From NCBI RefSeq assembly GCF_000014565.1, contig NC_008268.1, forward strand, positions 2,232,001 to 2,296,000: a stretch of DNA of 64,000 bases, in the 5' to 3' direction. Made by a program: the position numbers and the translations under genes. This DNA is from Rhodococcus jostii RHA1 (GTDB taxonomy: Bacteria; Actinomycetota; Actinomycetes; Mycobacteriales; Mycobacteriaceae). A model generated the notes under the pieces. The model saw only the letters and a program-made list of their open reading frames with translations. It was not told where the DNA came from and did no database searches. This document shows, piece by piece, positions 29,317-38,916 of the stretch (within the stretch, counting starts at the first letter, position 1; each line of letters starts with the position of its first letter).

Positions 29317-30195
29317 GCAGACGAGGACGGGGCAGGGAGCGTGGTGCACCAGATTCTGGCTGACGGATCCGAGCAGGGCACCCATCACCTTGCCCCGGCC
29401 GTGGCTTCCGACCACCAGCAGTTGCGCCGTCGTCGCGTGCCGCAGGAGGACGTCGGCGGACACCCCCTGTGTCGTCACCTCGTTCACCGGCACGTCCGGG
29501 TACTCGTCCCGGATGCCGGCGAGGCATTCGGACACGACGGCCTTCTCCCCTTCCTCGTAGGCGGTCCAGTCCACGTACTTCGACGCATGGGCGAGGCCGT
29601 GCTGCTTCTCACCGCTCCACGCGTGCACCACGTCCAGACCCACGCCGAACGCGGACGCGAGTGCGAACGCCTCCTCGACGGCCTTCTCGCTGACCTGGCT
29701 GCCGTCCACGCCGACGACGATCGGTCGGGTGTCCGGTGAGGCCGTCGCGGGCGCTCCCCGGACGACCGCGACGGGACTGTGCGCGTGGTTGACCGTCCGG
29801 AGCACCGTGGACCCGAGGAGGTAGTCGGTGACCGCGCCGGCACCCTGCGCGCCGAGCGCCACGATCCGCGCCGCCCTCGACAACTCGATCAGGTGGGACG
29901 CCGCCGACCCGGATCGGACGTCGCGCTCGACGGCGAGTCCGGGGTGGTCCTGCAGGACGGCAGCGGTGGTGGCGTCGAGCATCGAGTTGCCGTCCTCGCG
30001 CAGTTCCTGGATGAACTGGGCGTCGATCATCATCGCGGTGCCGTTGTAGAACGTGGCCTCGTCCGGGTAGGTGTGGGCGAGCAGGAGTGGGGCGTCGAGC
30101 CGGACCGCCGTGCCCGCGGCCCAGCGCGCCGCGTCGAGCGCGGCGCGTGAACCATCGATACCGACGACCACGGGCGCCCCTGCATGTTCGCTCAT
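29302..30195 (-). CDS. tandem-domain universal stress protein
   Basis: 297 residues with two UspA domains (about 1-145 and 155-297). The second has an intact ATP-binding loop VVGSHGRGKVMGALLGSVSQ (G-2x-G-9x-G-S); the first has ALGAQGAGAVTDYLLGSTV, also near consensus. Such two-domain Usps are induced by hypoxia and stationary phase in mycobacteria. AGAGGGAGAG precedes ATG. It begins 12 bases after the zinc dehydrogenase stop, so the two form an operon. Confidence 0.92.
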   Translation of the reverse strand: MSEHAGAPVVVGIDGSRAALDAARWAAGTAVRLDAPLLLAHTYPDEATFYNGTAMMIDAQFIQELREDGNSMLDATTAAVLQDHPGLAVERDVRSGSAASHLIELSRAARIVALGAQGAGAVTDYLLGSTVLRTVNHAHSPVAVVRGAPATASPDTRPIVVGVDGSQVSEKAVEEAFALASAFGVGLDVVHAWSGEKQHGLAHASKYVDWTAYEEGEKAVVSECLAGIRDEYPDVPVNEVTTQGVSADVLLRHATTAQLLVVGSHGRGKVMGALLGSVSQNLVHHAPCPVLVCRARQ

Positions 30196-30207
30196 ATCTC
30201 TCTCCCT

Positions 30208-31239
30208 CTACGGCTCGAGAACTGCTGCACCGCTGAACTTTCCGCCGGCCAGGTCGCGCAGGGCCCGGTCGGCGCGGTCGAGTGGGTACGGGTGGATGTC
30301 GATACTCAGCCGGTGTTCCGCTGCGATGCGCAGGAATTCGACGGAATCCGAACGGGTATTGGCGGTGACGCTGCGGATCTGCCGTTCCCGGAACAGATGC
30401 TTCTGATACTCGAGCGCGGGAATGTCGGTGAGGTGGATCCCCGCGACCGCGAGGGTGCCGCCGTCGGCGAGCGCCTCCATCGCCACGGGCACCAGATCGC
30501 CTACCGGCGCGAACAGAATCGCGGAGTCGAGGGGTTCCGGCGGCACGTCGCGCACACCCTGCACGGACGTCGCCCCGAGTCGCTGCGCCAGCGCACGGGC
30601 CTCCGCCCCACGCGTCATGACGTGCACGCGGGCGCCGCGGATCGACGCGACCTGGGCGGTGAGGTGCGCGCTGCCGCCGAACCCGTAGACGCCCAGTGCG
30701 CCGCCGTCGGGGACCGTGGCACGTTCGAGTGCCCGGTAGCCGATGATCCCGGCGCACAGCAGGGGTGCGAGTTCGGCGTCCGAGTAGCCCTCCGGCAGGT
30801 GCAGCGCGTAGTCGGCCGGGACCGTCGCGAATTCGGCGTATCCGCCGTCCGCGTCCCATCCCGTGTACTGCGACTGCCTGCACAGGTTCTCCGCGCCGCG
30901 CAGGCAGGCCGCGCAGTGTCCGCAGGTGTGACGCAGCCAGGCGATTCCCACCCGGTCGCCGACAGCGAAGGACCCCGACACCGAATCGCCCAGTGCGGCA
31001 ACCTCCCCCACCACCTCGTGGCCGGGAATCACCCGGGGCCGGTGCACGGGCAGGTCCCCTTCGGTCACGTGCAGGTCGGTGCGGCACACTCCGCACGCCA
31101 GCACCTTCACGAGAAGTTCGCCCGTTCCCGGCTCGGGAACCGTCTCGCGTCCGAGTTCCACCGGGTGGCCCGCGACGGGGCCCGGCGCGACCACGCGCCA
31201 CGCGGCCATCGTTCCGGTTCCGCCCTGCGCCGCCGCCAT
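30208..31239 (-). CDS. zinc-dependent alcohol dehydrogenase
   Basis: 343 residues, medium-chain dehydrogenase. Catalytic zinc ligands: Cys in [19 protein letters not shown], His-Glu in [11 protein letters not shown]; structural zinc [15 protein letters not shown] (four Cys). NAD(P) motif [15 protein letters not shown] differs from GxGxxG (GFGGSA), as in the AdhA/Rv1862 group. It interconverts alcohols and aldehydes. ATG 31239 gives the full product; a second ATG at 31209 (MAAWRVV) starts nearer the conserved domain and is equally plausible. First gene of the adh-usp-(HAD) run and divergent from a PucR-type regulator that might control it. Confidence 0.88.
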   Translation of the reverse strand: MAAAQGGTGTMAAWRVVAPGPVAGHPVELGRETVPEPGTGELLVKVLACGVCRTDLHVTEGDLPVHRPRVIPGHEVVGEVAALGDSVSGSFAVGDRVGIAWLRHTCGHCAACLRGAENLCRQSQYTGWDADGGYAEFATVPADYALHLPEGYSDAELAPLLCAGIIGYRALERATVPDGGALGVYGFGGSAHLTAQVASIRGARVHVMTRGAEARALAQRLGATSVQGVRDVPPEPLDSAILFAPVGDLVPVAMEALADGGTLAVAGIHLTDIPALEYQKHLFRERQIRSVTANTRSDSVEFLRIAAEHRLSIDIHPYPLDRADRALRDLAGGKFSGAAVLEP

Positions 31240-31356
31240 ACCCCCACAATGCCCGTGCGGGGTGGCCACCGCCAGGACCAGGAGGCCCGTGTCTCGAGGA
31301 CACGGTGTCGCCGCGAAGACCGGGCCGGACCGTCCCCGGCAACTAGGCTCCCAGGC

Positions 31357-32520
31357 ATGGACCTGCGCGGTGAAGACCTGTTCACGGTGGCGGGGTCGCT
31401 GGCCGAGCTGATCGGCGCGCCGATCACGATCGAGGACGAGAACTCGACGGTTCTGGCCTATTCGAGCGGCGAGCAGGCCGTGGACCAAGCCCGCATCGAG
31501 ACCATTCTGGGACGGCAGGTGCCCGGGAAGTATCGGCAGCTCCTCGCGGACGCCGGCGTCTTCGAGCGCCTGCACCGCGACACCGACGTCTTCTACGTGG
31601 ACATGCGGATGCCGAACATGACTCCCCGCGCGGTGATCGCGGTGCGGGACGCGGGACGGTCGGTCGGGTCCATCTGGGCGGCGATGACGTCCGCCCCCAC
31701 CCCGGAACAGGAATCGATCCTGCGGTCCGCGGTGCCTGTCGTCGCAGAGCACATCGCGGCGGAGCGCGAACGGGTGGACGTGACGCGCCGGATGCAGGTG
31801 GATCGGGTGCGTGCGCTGATCAACGGCGGCGAGCCCGCCTTCCGCGCCGCCGACGACCTCCGGTTGGAGGGAAGGCTGACCGTCGCGGCGGCCGCCCCGG
31901 TCACGATCGGGCGCTCGCTGCCGTCCGGTTTGCTCGCCTCCCTCGGCCTGTACCTCGACACGTTGGCGGTCGATTCGGTCGCCGCCCAGCTCGACGACGT
32001 CATCTACGTGGTCATCGCCGCGTCGGAGAAGGACGTCCGGCGCCTCGCCGAGAACTTCCTCGGTCGCGCCCGCAGCGGGGCGGCGTTCGTGGTCGCCGTC
32101 GGACGCGAAGTGACGACGGCCAGCCAGGCTCACCTGTCGCGAGGGGACGCCGACCGGGTCCTCACCGTCCTGCAGCACGCCCGGTCCGGCGGTGTCGTCG
32201 GGACGATGCGGGACAGTCTCGCGTCCGTGCTGGCGTTGCGTGTCGCGGACATCTTCGACGGCCTGGGCGAGCTCACCCCGCTCGCCGCGCTCACCCGGCA
32301 CGACGAGCAGCACGGGACCGATCTCGTGGCCACGGCCCGCGCCTTCCTTACCCACGGCGGCGACGTCGCCGATGCGGCGGCCGCGCTGCACGTGCACCCC
32401 AACACCCTGAGGAACCGGCTGCGACGCTGCGTCGATTCGTGCGACGTGGACCTCTCCGACGCGGACACCCGGCTCATCCTGATGTTGCACCTGAAGCTGA
32501 CGGGACTGCGGGCCATGTGA
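31357..32520 (+). CDS. PucR/CdaR-type transcriptional regulator
   Basis: 387 residues. The N-terminal part is a GAF-like sensor ([20 protein letters not shown]), the middle GGDEF-like PucR/CdaR region (about 175-270), and the C-terminus carries the PucR helix-turn-helix [20 protein letters not shown] followed by TLRNRLRRC, the family hallmark. Such regulators respond to purine, sugar-acid or amino-acid metabolites. ATG 31357 begins the domain. Its position between divergent adh and the downstream amino-acid oxidase makes both candidate targets. Confidence 0.88.
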   Translation: MDLRGEDLFTVAGSLAELIGAPITIEDENSTVLAYSSGEQAVDQARIETILGRQVPGKYRQLLADAGVFERLHRDTDVFYVDMRMPNMTPRAVIAVRDAGRSVGSIWAAMTSAPTPEQESILRSAVPVVAEHIAAERERVDVTRRMQVDRVRALINGGEPAFRAADDLRLEGRLTVAAAAPVTIGRSLPSGLLASLGLYLDTLAVDSVAAQLDDVIYVVIAASEKDVRRLAENFLGRARSGAAFVVAVGREVTTASQAHLSRGDADRVLTVLQHARSGGVVGTMRDSLASVLALRVADIFDGLGELTPLAALTRHDEQHGTDLVATARAFLTHGGDVADAAAALHVHPNTLRNRLRRCVDSCDVDLSDADTRLILMLHLKLTGLRAM

Positions 32521-32605
32521 CCCCTGGCCGATTGCACAGGGGGCACTGTCGGGGACTGGCCGAACGGCTACTCCCCCGGCGCCGTCGCCGACCCATGATG
32601 GAGTC

Positions 32606-33862
32606 ATGAGCACAGTGAAGCGCCCTGACCACGTCGCGATCGTCGGAGCAGGCGTCGTCGGATTGTCCACGGCATGGTTCCTCCAGGAGCGCGGCGTGCG
32701 CGTCACGGTCGTCGACCGTGAGAGTGTCGCGTCGGACGCGTCCTGGGGCAACGCGGGTTGGCTCGCACCGGCATTGACGCTGCCGCTGCCCGAGCCCTCC
32801 GTGTTGAAGTACGGGCTGCGCGCAATGCTGAATCCGTCGTCGCCGGTCTACGTTCCCTTCACGACCGATCTGCGCCTGGTGCGTTTCCTCGTCGGCTTCG
32901 CCCGGCACTGCACGCCCTCCCGGTGGGAGGACGCGATGAAGGTGTACGCCGAGGTCAACCGGATCTCCCTGGGCGCCTACGACGAACTCGCGGACGGCGG
33001 CGTGCGGGAGCACACGCATCTCGCCGACCCGTTCCTCACCGCGTTCAAGTCGGACGAGGACCGCGAAACGCTCGTCGACGAGTTCCGTCACGTCGAGGCC
33101 GCAGGCGGCGAGGTCGAGTACGACCGCGTCGACAGGGACGAGATCCATTCTCTCGAGCCGAGTCTCGGCGACGGCGTGCACTCCGGTCTGAGGCTGCGCA
33201 ACCAGCGCTTCATCGACCCGCCGCGCTTCGTGCACTCACTCGCCGACGCCGTCCGGGCCCGGGGCGGCGACATCAGGTCCGGTTTCGACGTGGCCGCTGT
33301 GCAGGATCGAGGACGGTCGGGGGTCAGCCTGGTCTCGGCCACCGGCGACGCGGTCGCCGCCGATGCCGTCGTCATCGCCAGCGGCGCACGCCTCAATGCT
33401 CTCGCCCGCCCGTTCGGTGTCCGCGCCCTGGTACAGGCCGGCCGCGGCTACAGCTTCAGCGTCCAGCCCGAGCAGATGCCGAAGAACCCGATCTACTTCC
33501 CCACCCAGCGAGTGGCGTGCACGCCGCTGCACGACCGTTTCCGTGTCGCCGGAATGATGGAATTCCGCAGTCCCGACGCACCTCTCGACCCGCGTCGGGT
33601 CCGGGCGATCATCGAGGCCGCGACGCCCATGTTCACCGGCATCGACTGGGAGTCGCGTCAGGAGGAGTGGGTCGGATCCCGGCCCTGCACCACCGACGGA
33701 CTTCCGCTCGTCGGCGCCACCCGCTCCCCCCGCGTGCACGTGGCGGGCGGTCACGGAATGTGGGGCATCGCCCTGGGCCCGCTCACCGGGCGCATGATGG
33801 CCGACTCCATGACCGGCGGCGAGGTTCCCGGCGTCATGCGGCATTTCGACCCGCTGCGCTGA
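32606..33862 (+). CDS. FAD-dependent oxidoreductase, D-amino-acid dehydrogenase (DadA) type
   Basis: 418 residues. FAD motif [21 protein letters not shown] with the following acidic [17 protein letters not shown] is the DadA-type loop; the C-terminal [17 protein letters not shown] and [12 protein letters not shown] match the DAO family. It probably oxidises a D- or N-substituted amino acid at the membrane. It lies 85 bp after the PucR-type regulator on the same strand; a shared role in amino-acid use, with histidine ammonia-lyase nearby, is an inference. Confidence 0.87.
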   Translation: MSTVKRPDHVAIVGAGVVGLSTAWFLQERGVRVTVVDRESVASDASWGNAGWLAPALTLPLPEPSVLKYGLRAMLNPSSPVYVPFTTDLRLVRFLVGFARHCTPSRWEDAMKVYAEVNRISLGAYDELADGGVREHTHLADPFLTAFKSDEDRETLVDEFRHVEAAGGEVEYDRVDRDEIHSLEPSLGDGVHSGLRLRNQRFIDPPRFVHSLADAVRARGGDIRSGFDVAAVQDRGRSGVSLVSATGDAVAADAVVIASGARLNALARPFGVRALVQAGRGYSFSVQPEQMPKNPIYFPTQRVACTPLHDRFRVAGMMEFRSPDAPLDPRRVRAIIEAATPMFTGIDWESRQEEWVGSRPCTTDGLPLVGATRSPRVHVAGGHGMWGIALGPLTGRMMADSMTGGEVPGVMRHFDPLR

Positions 33863-33869
33863 GCGCGGC

Positions 33870-34733
33870 TCAGGAACGAGCTGCCCAGAATCTGCGCAAC
33901 TCGACGACCAGTTCGCGCGAACGTTCGTCGGGGAAGAACAACTTGCCACCCCGGATCTCCACGACTTCCCGTGCTCCCGGGATGAGGTCGCGCAGCCAGT
34001 AGGCCCACTTCGTCCGGAAGAACCTGTCTCCGGTGCCCCACACGACGAGTGTGGGGACCTCGAGTGCCGCGAGGTCCGGCTCGACCGCGAGTAGGTCGCG
34101 TGGATGGAGGGACGCGATCCAGCGCTGGAAGAGCAACGCTCGGCCGTGGGTGCCGAGGAGCGGCTCGACGTACGAGGCCACGACTTCCTCCGGCAGTGAT
34201 CGCACGTTCTGATACCCACTGCCGTACAACAGTTTACGAGCCCTCGACACGTTCCTCGCCAGTGGTGGCGCAATCCGGGCGAGCAGTCCCGCCCGCGCGA
34301 GCAGCACGGCGGGAAGGAACGCCTTCGGCGGCACGTTGTCATGGGTTTCGCAGTTCGTCAACGTCAGCGACGACAACCTGTCGGGGTGCCGGGCCGCGAA
34401 GATCTGCGCGACCGCTCCGCCGGTATCGTTGGCAACCACGTCGACCTCGAGCAGCCCCAGGGCGTCGCACGTGGCCGCGACGACGTCGGCGAGTGCGCCC
34501 AGCGTGAAGTCCTGATCGGGCGCGGCGGGGGTGTGACCGTGCAGCGGAAGGTCGAGGGCGACGCACCGTCTATCTCCCTCGAGCTGACTGATCACGTTGC
34601 GCCAGAGGTAGCCGGAGGTCCCGACGCCGTGGATGAAGAACGCCACACGGCCGGTGCCGGAATCGAAGTAGCTGACCGGACCACGGTCCGTGCCGACGGT
34701 CTTCCTGCGTGTGTCGAACTCCGCGAGAGTCAT
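33870..34733 (-). CDS. alpha/beta hydrolase with Asp at the nucleophile position
   Basis: 287 residues. Oxyanion motif FFIHGVGTSGYLWRN is normal, but the nucleophile elbow reads VVANDTGGAVAQIF, with Asp in place of Ser, as in haloalkane dehalogenases and relatives. The general acid/base region is VVWGTGDRFF. Start at 34733 (MTLAEFD) was chosen because AGGAG lies nine bases upstream, inside a longer ATG-started frame. Cytosolic. It may be an epoxide hydrolase- or dehalogenase-like enzyme; the halide-stabilising Trp after Asp is absent (Thr), so dehalogenase activity is doubtful. Confidence 0.8.
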   Translation of the reverse strand: MTLAEFDTRRKTVGTDRGPVSYFDSGTGRVAFFIHGVGTSGYLWRNVISQLEGDRRCVALDLPLHGHTPAAPDQDFTLGALADVVAATCDALGLLEVDVVANDTGGAVAQIFAARHPDRLSSLTLTNCETHDNVPPKAFLPAVLLARAGLLARIAPPLARNVSRARKLLYGSGYQNVRSLPEEVVASYVEPLLGTHGRALLFQRWIASLHPRDLLAVEPDLAALEVPTLVVWGTGDRFFRTKWAYWLRDLIPGAREVVEIRGGKLFFPDERSRELVVELRRFWAARS

Positions 34734-34804
34734 GAGGACCATCTCCTGCATTCCACGGTAGTTCGCAAGACTCGCGACATCAACGGAGCCGTCGAGCGCC
34801 CCGG

Positions 34805-36352
34805 TCAGTCCAGCTTTCCCACCACCGACTCCGCGCTCGCGACCAGCGCGCCGGACGAGGCGAGGGTGACTGCGGCCTCGATCTCCGGCGCGAGGTGACG
34901 GTCGGTCCCCGGTCCGGCGACGTGCTCACGGATCGTGTCCCGCACCGCACCCGTCGCCGGTGACGGTGCGAGCGGGGCACGCAGGTCGAGCGCGCGAGCC
35001 GCTGTCAACGCCTCGATGGCGAGCACCCGGGTCAGTCCGTCGATGGCCCGGCGCAGCTTCCGGGCCGCCGACCACCCCATCGACACGTGGTCCTCCTGCA
35101 TCGCCGACGACGGAATCGAGTCCACACTCGCCGGCGCCGCCAGCCGCTTCAGCTCCGAGACGATCGCCGCCTGGGTGTACTGCGCGATCATGTGGCCGCT
35201 GTCCACCCCGGGGTCGTCGGCCAGGAACGGGGGCAGCCCGTGATTGCGGGCCACGTCGAGGAAGCGGTCGGTGCGGCGCTCGCTCATGCTCGCCACATCC
35301 GCGACGACGATCGCCAGGAAGTCCAGCACGTACCCGACCGGCGCCCCGTGGAAATTGCCGTTCGACTCCACCCGCCCGTCCAGCGTCACCACCGGGTTGT
35401 CGATCGCGCTCGCCAGTTCCCACGACGCCACCCGCTCGGCGTGCGCGAGCGTGTCCCGCGCCGCCCCGGCGACCTGCGGGGCGCACCGCAACGAGTAGGC
35501 GTCCTGCACCACGGTGCAGGACGGATTGGCGTGACTCTCGACGATCTCCGAGCCGGCGAGCAACCGGACCATGTTCGCGGCGGCGTGGGCCTGTCCGGGG
35601 TGCGGCCGGAGCGCCTGCAGGTCCGGGGCGAACACCCGGTCGGTGCCCAGCAGCGCCTCCACGCTCATCGCCGCCGTGACGTCGGCCAGTCGGAGGAGCC
35701 CGTGCAGGTCCTCGCACGCCAGCAGCAGCATGCCGAGCATGCCGTCGGTGCCGTTGATAAGGGCGAGACCCTCCTTCTCCTCGAGCACGACGGGTTCGAT
35801 GCCGGCAGCGGACAGTGCCGTCGCCGCGGGCACGAGTGCTCCGTCCGCATCCCGCACCGTGCCCTCACCGATCACCGCGAGCGCGACATGGGCCAGCGGC
35901 GCCAGATCGCCCGAGCATCCGAGGCTCCCGTATTCGTGGACCACGGGTGTGATGCCGGCCGACAGGAGCGACGCGTACACCTGCGCGACTTCCGGCCGCG
36001 CGCCGGTCCTGCCGGTGGCCAGGGTCGACAGCCGCAGCAGCATCAGCGCCCGCACCACCTCGCGTTCCACCTCGGGGCCGTTTCCGGCGGCATGCGAGCG
36101 GACCAGGCTGCGCTGCAGCTGCGTCCGGAGCGCAAAAGGTATGTGCCGGGTGGCGAGGGCCCCGAAACCCGTCGAGATCCCGTACACGGGCTTCGGGTCC
36201 TCGGCCTGCGCCTCGATGCGCTTCCGGGTTTCCGCCATGGCCGACATCGCGTCCCGTGAGATCCGCACCGGGGCGCCTCGACGCGCCACTCGGATCACTT
36301 CTTCGGCGGAGACCGCTCCGGTCCCGACCACGACAGACTCTTCGGCTCCCAC
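34805..36352 (-). CDS. hutH: histidine ammonia-lyase
   Basis: 515 residues, aromatic amino-acid lyase family. It removes ammonia from histidine to give urocanate. The MIO prosthetic group forms from residues 146-148, here CSG (GSLGCSGDLAPLAH) instead of the usual ASG. Tyr57 in VYGISTGFG, and SHAAGNGPEVE, are conserved. The ATG at 36352 gives a typical length. hutU, hutI and other hut genes are not next to it, so urocanate must be processed by genes elsewhere. An 71-bp gap separates it from the hydrolase downstream. Confidence 0.92.
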   Translation of the reverse strand: MGAEESVVVGTGAVSAEEVIRVARRGAPVRISRDAMSAMAETRKRIEAQAEDPKPVYGISTGFGALATRHIPFALRTQLQRSLVRSHAAGNGPEVEREVVRALMLLRLSTLATGRTGARPEVAQVYASLLSAGITPVVHEYGSLGCSGDLAPLAHVALAVIGEGTVRDADGALVPAATALSAAGIEPVVLEEKEGLALINGTDGMLGMLLLACEDLHGLLRLADVTAAMSVEALLGTDRVFAPDLQALRPHPGQAHAAANMVRLLAGSEIVESHANPSCTVVQDAYSLRCAPQVAGAARDTLAHAERVASWELASAIDNPVVTLDGRVESNGNFHGAPVGYVLDFLAIVVADVASMSERRTDRFLDVARNHGLPPFLADDPGVDSGHMIAQYTQAAIVSELKRLAAPASVDSIPSSAMQEDHVSMGWSAARKLRRAIDGLTRVLAIEALTAARALDLRAPLAPSPATGAVRDTIREHVAGPGTDRHLAPEIEAAVTLASSGALVASAESVVGKLD

Positions 36353-36827
36353 AACCCCAGTCTCCCCCGGGGCCGGAAGGAGCGTGACGAGATTGCGGGA
36401 GCGACGACGGCGTCTACAACCGGCCGCGGAGAGCTTCCTCGATTTCGCGTGGCGTCATCAGACGTTCGAGTTTTTCACTCGGCCACGAGGACGGACGTCC
36501 TTGCAATCGGGCTGATTCGAGTAGAGGGAGAGGGCTGCGGTCCCACCGCAGGATCGAATGAACATTCACTACCGATCACTTCCGAACACCGACTCGACAA
36601 CTTTCCATTTGCGCCATTGCACCGGCGACATTTCGTCGCGCTCTTGACTCATCGCCCATCGTGCCCCTTTGGTTACACGGTTTCGATGAGGCGCGCGGAA
36701 GTGCTGGAAAAACTGCGGTCGGAGGAGAATTCAGTGACCTACCGCACACAGCCCGGGCCCGAGCGCCTAGTATGGCGCCAAAGTAATTGTTACCTTACGT
36801 ACCACCTTCCCTGACTGGAGACAGCCG
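36353..36827. other. 475-bp gap of lower GC between hutH and the SRPBCC gene
   Basis: Composition drops, especially from 36540 to 36720. It holds a possible 51-codon minus-strand ORF (36414-36569) and, near 36770, the likely promoter of the SRPBCC gene (AAAGTAATTGTTACCTTACG). I see no tRNA or strong palindrome. The plus-strand 121-codon frame through it has no ribosome site and poor codon use. Confidence 0.4.
36414..36569 (-). CDS. possible 51-residue protein, unrecognised
   Basis: A GTG-started minus-strand frame; the last part reads SSWPSEKLERLMTPREIEEA and then LRGRL, which has a protein-like charge pattern and would make a helix. GGAAGTGA lies about 8 bases upstream of GTG. By hand count about 60 % of third positions are G/C, well below neighbouring genes, so it may equally be chance or the tail of a lost gene. 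Confidence 0.25.
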   Translation of the reverse strand: MNVHSILRWDRSPLPLLESARLQGRPSSWPSEKLERLMTPREIEEALRGRL

Positions 36828-37283
36828 ATGGCAAACACCCTCGAAGCAAGCATCGACATCGACGCGACCCCGCAAGACGTGTGGGCCGTCGTGTCGGATC
36901 TGAAGCGGATGGGCGAATGGAGCCCCCAGTGCCGCACGATGCGCGTCCTCGGTGGCGTCGTCGAAGAGGGCACCAAAACCGTCAACATCAACCGCAAAGG
37001 CTTCCTCGTGTGGCCGACCACGTCGAAGGTCGTGAAGTTCCAGCCGAACAAGGCCATCGCGTTCCGGATCCTCGAGAACCGCACCATCTGGTCGTACGAA
37101 CTCGAGCCGACAGCGGGCGGAACCAAGGTCACCGAGCGCCGCGAAGCCCCGACCGGGACGTCGAAGGTGTCTCAGTTCCTGGTCAAGACCGTCCTCGGCG
37201 GCAACGAGGACTTCGAGGTCGACCTCGTGAACGGCATGAACACCACCCTCGCCCGCATCAAGTCGGCAGCCGAGCGCACGTAG
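36828..37283 (+). CDS. SRPBCC (polyketide cyclase / START-like) family protein
   Basis: 151 residues. ANTLEASIDIDATPQDVWAV starts a helix-grip fold with ligand cavity; EWSPQCRTMRVLGG and TKVTERREAP follow the SRPBCC pattern. Members bind hydrophobic small molecules and some act as cyclases; none can be assigned here. GGAGAC precedes ATG. It is followed at 35 bp by the TPR-like gene. Confidence 0.85.
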   Translation: MANTLEASIDIDATPQDVWAVVSDLKRMGEWSPQCRTMRVLGGVVEEGTKTVNINRKGFLVWPTTSKVVKFQPNKAIAFRILENRTIWSYELEPTAGGTKVTERREAPTGTSKVSQFLVKTVLGGNEDFEVDLVNGMNTTLARIKSAAERT

Positions 37284-37317
37284 TCCGGTTGACCCTCGAC
37301 CTGGTCGAGGCCCCAGC

Positions 37318-37842
37318 GTGGTCCGCATGGACACACCGGACGCCGTCATGGCGAGGATCGCGCAGGGGCAGGAACTGGCAGTAGCGGGTGACCGGGAGGG
37401 CGCCCGGCGCATCTTCGAGGAGGTGTGGGACGCCCTCGCCGGTCCCGGCGCCGACACACCGGACCCGTTGCACGTCGTCACGCTGGCCCACTACATGGCG
37501 GACGTCCAGACCGACCCCGTCGAGGAGCTGCGCTGGGATCTGCGAGCCCTCCACGCCGCCGACTCGCTGACCGACGACCGAGCTCGGCAGCACCACTCCT
37601 CGCTGCGGGTCGCGGGGTTCTACCCGTCGCTGCACCTCAACGTCGCGGCCGCTCATCACGCGCTCGGCCAGACGTCCGAGGCACGCCAGCATCTCGATCG
37701 GGCCACACAGAGCTGCGAACACCTCACCGACAACGGATACGGCCGGATGATCCGCGGGGCCGTCGAGCGACTCCGCGCAGAACTCGACGCCGAGGCTGTC
37801 GGACCGCAGGGGCAGAGTGAGCACCGTGCTCAGCATCGGTGA
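37318..37842 (+). CDS. TPR-like helical protein
   Basis: 174 residues with no signal or membrane segment. Helix pairs with TPR-like spacing are visible (AVMARIAQGQELAVAGDREG, LHLNVAAAHHALGQTSEARQ). Similar proteins are annotated as tetratricopeptide-repeat proteins in actinobacteria. GTG 37318 has GGTCGAGG 7 bases upstream; ATG 37327 is the alternative. Its 3' end overlaps the MerR fusion gene by 26 bases, so the two are cotranscribed and may work together. Confidence 0.7.
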   Translation: MVRMDTPDAVMARIAQGQELAVAGDREGARRIFEEVWDALAGPGADTPDPLHVVTLAHYMADVQTDPVEELRWDLRALHAADSLTDDRARQHHSSLRVAGFYPSLHLNVAAAHHALGQTSEARQHLDRATQSCEHLTDNGYGRMIRGAVERLRAELDAEAVGPQGQSEHRAQHR

Positions 37843-38854
37843 ACTCGCCCGGGCGTCCGGTCTGTCGGTCAGCGCGCTGCGGTTCTACGACAAGGCGGGC
37901 GTGCTCACCCCGCACGCGGTCGACCCGCGGACGGGCTACCGCTGGTACGCCGACCGGCACGTGGACGCCGCGGTCCTCGTCGCCGCCATGCGCCGGGTGG
38001 GTGTGCCGGTGAAGGACATGGCGGCCGTGCTGAGCGGGACGGACGCCCACGGACTCCTCGACCGGCATCTCGGCCGGCTCGAGAAGGGGCTCGACGACGC
38101 CCGGCGCGAACTGACGAAAATTCACCGCCTGCTCGACGCGCGAGCGACCCGGGAGTGCACGGTCGTCCTCCGCACCACCGACCTCCTCACCGCGTTCGGC
38201 TCGGTGCGGTTCGCCGCCGACCCGCACTCGGACTTCCCGGTGTTGCGCGGCTGCCTTCTCGAAACGGACCACGACGTGCTGCGGCTCGTCACCACCGACC
38301 GCTACCGGCTGGCGGTGGGAACGGCGACCCTCCTCGAACCGCTGGACGAGCCGATCTCCGCCGTCGTCCCGTGCACGTTCCTGGACGACGCGGCCGGGCT
38401 GCTGCGTCGCCACGACACGGTGACCGTCGTCGTCGGCGCCGACAGCATCACCCTCCGCTGCGGCGGCGAACAGCTCGGCACCCGTCTCGTCGACGGTGCG
38501 TTTCCCGACCATCGCAGTCTGTCGCCCCTCGACCGCGGAATCGAGTACACCTTCTCCTCGGCGGACCTGCGCGCACTTCTCGCCGACGCCGGCGACCGGG
38601 TGGATCTCGGTGTTCTCGAGTCGGGCGAGATCGTCGTCGGCAGGCAGGGAACGGAGCAGCCCGTGCTCTTCCAGGTGCAGGTGAATGCCGGTTTTCTCCT
38701 CGAAGCCGTCGACGCGCTGCCGGGTGAGCAGTTGACGTTCCAGGTGGGTGAACCCATCACGCCCCTCGCCATCCGGCCACGATCGATTCACACATCGGAC
38801 CCCGCGAGTGCGTACTCTCTCCTGATGCCGTTGCAGCCGGTAGCGCTCACGTAA
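37817..38854 (+). CDS. MerR-type regulator fused to a DNA polymerase III beta-clamp-like domain
   Basis: 345 residues. Residues 3-75 are a MerR winged helix ([34 protein letters not shown]), followed by a short coiled-coil dimerisation helix to about 110. Residues 115-345 resemble the sliding clamp Dna[12 protein letters not shown] at 158-168 equals the clamp's ATDRYRLA motif, and the end [13 protein letters not shown] resembles DnaN's C-terminal YLLMPVRL. The clamp-like part is shorter than a full three-domain clamp (about 365 residues), i.e. about two domains. In MerR proteins this region binds the effector; here it may bind DNA, a clamp-interacting peptide or nothing related to replication. 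Confidence 0.85.
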   Translation: MSTVLSIGELARASGLSVSALRFYDKAGVLTPHAVDPRTGYRWYADRHVDAAVLVAAMRRVGVPVKDMAAVLSGTDAHGLLDRHLGRLEKGLDDARRELTKIHRLLDARATRECTVVLRTTDLLTAFGSVRFAADPHSDFPVLRGCLLETDHDVLRLVTTDRYRLAVGTATLLEPLDEPISAVVPCTFLDDAAGLLRRHDTVTVVVGADSITLRCGGEQLGTRLVDGAFPDHRSLSPLDRGIEYTFSSADLRALLADAGDRVDLGVLESGEIVVGRQGTEQPVLFQVQVNAGFLLEAVDALPGEQLTFQVGEPITPLAIRPRSIHTSDPASAYSLLMPLQPVALT

Positions 38855-38916
38855 TCTGTGGGTGCGGCGCGATGGCGCGCAGGCAGCACGTCCGTCCGAC
38901 ACAGTTAGAGGAGCCC

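Noticed and set aside
30208..32751. 847-codon minus-strand frame ending in the alcohol dehydrogenase
   Set aside because: Only the last 343 codons are the dehydrogenase; upstream part is antisense to the PucR-type gene.
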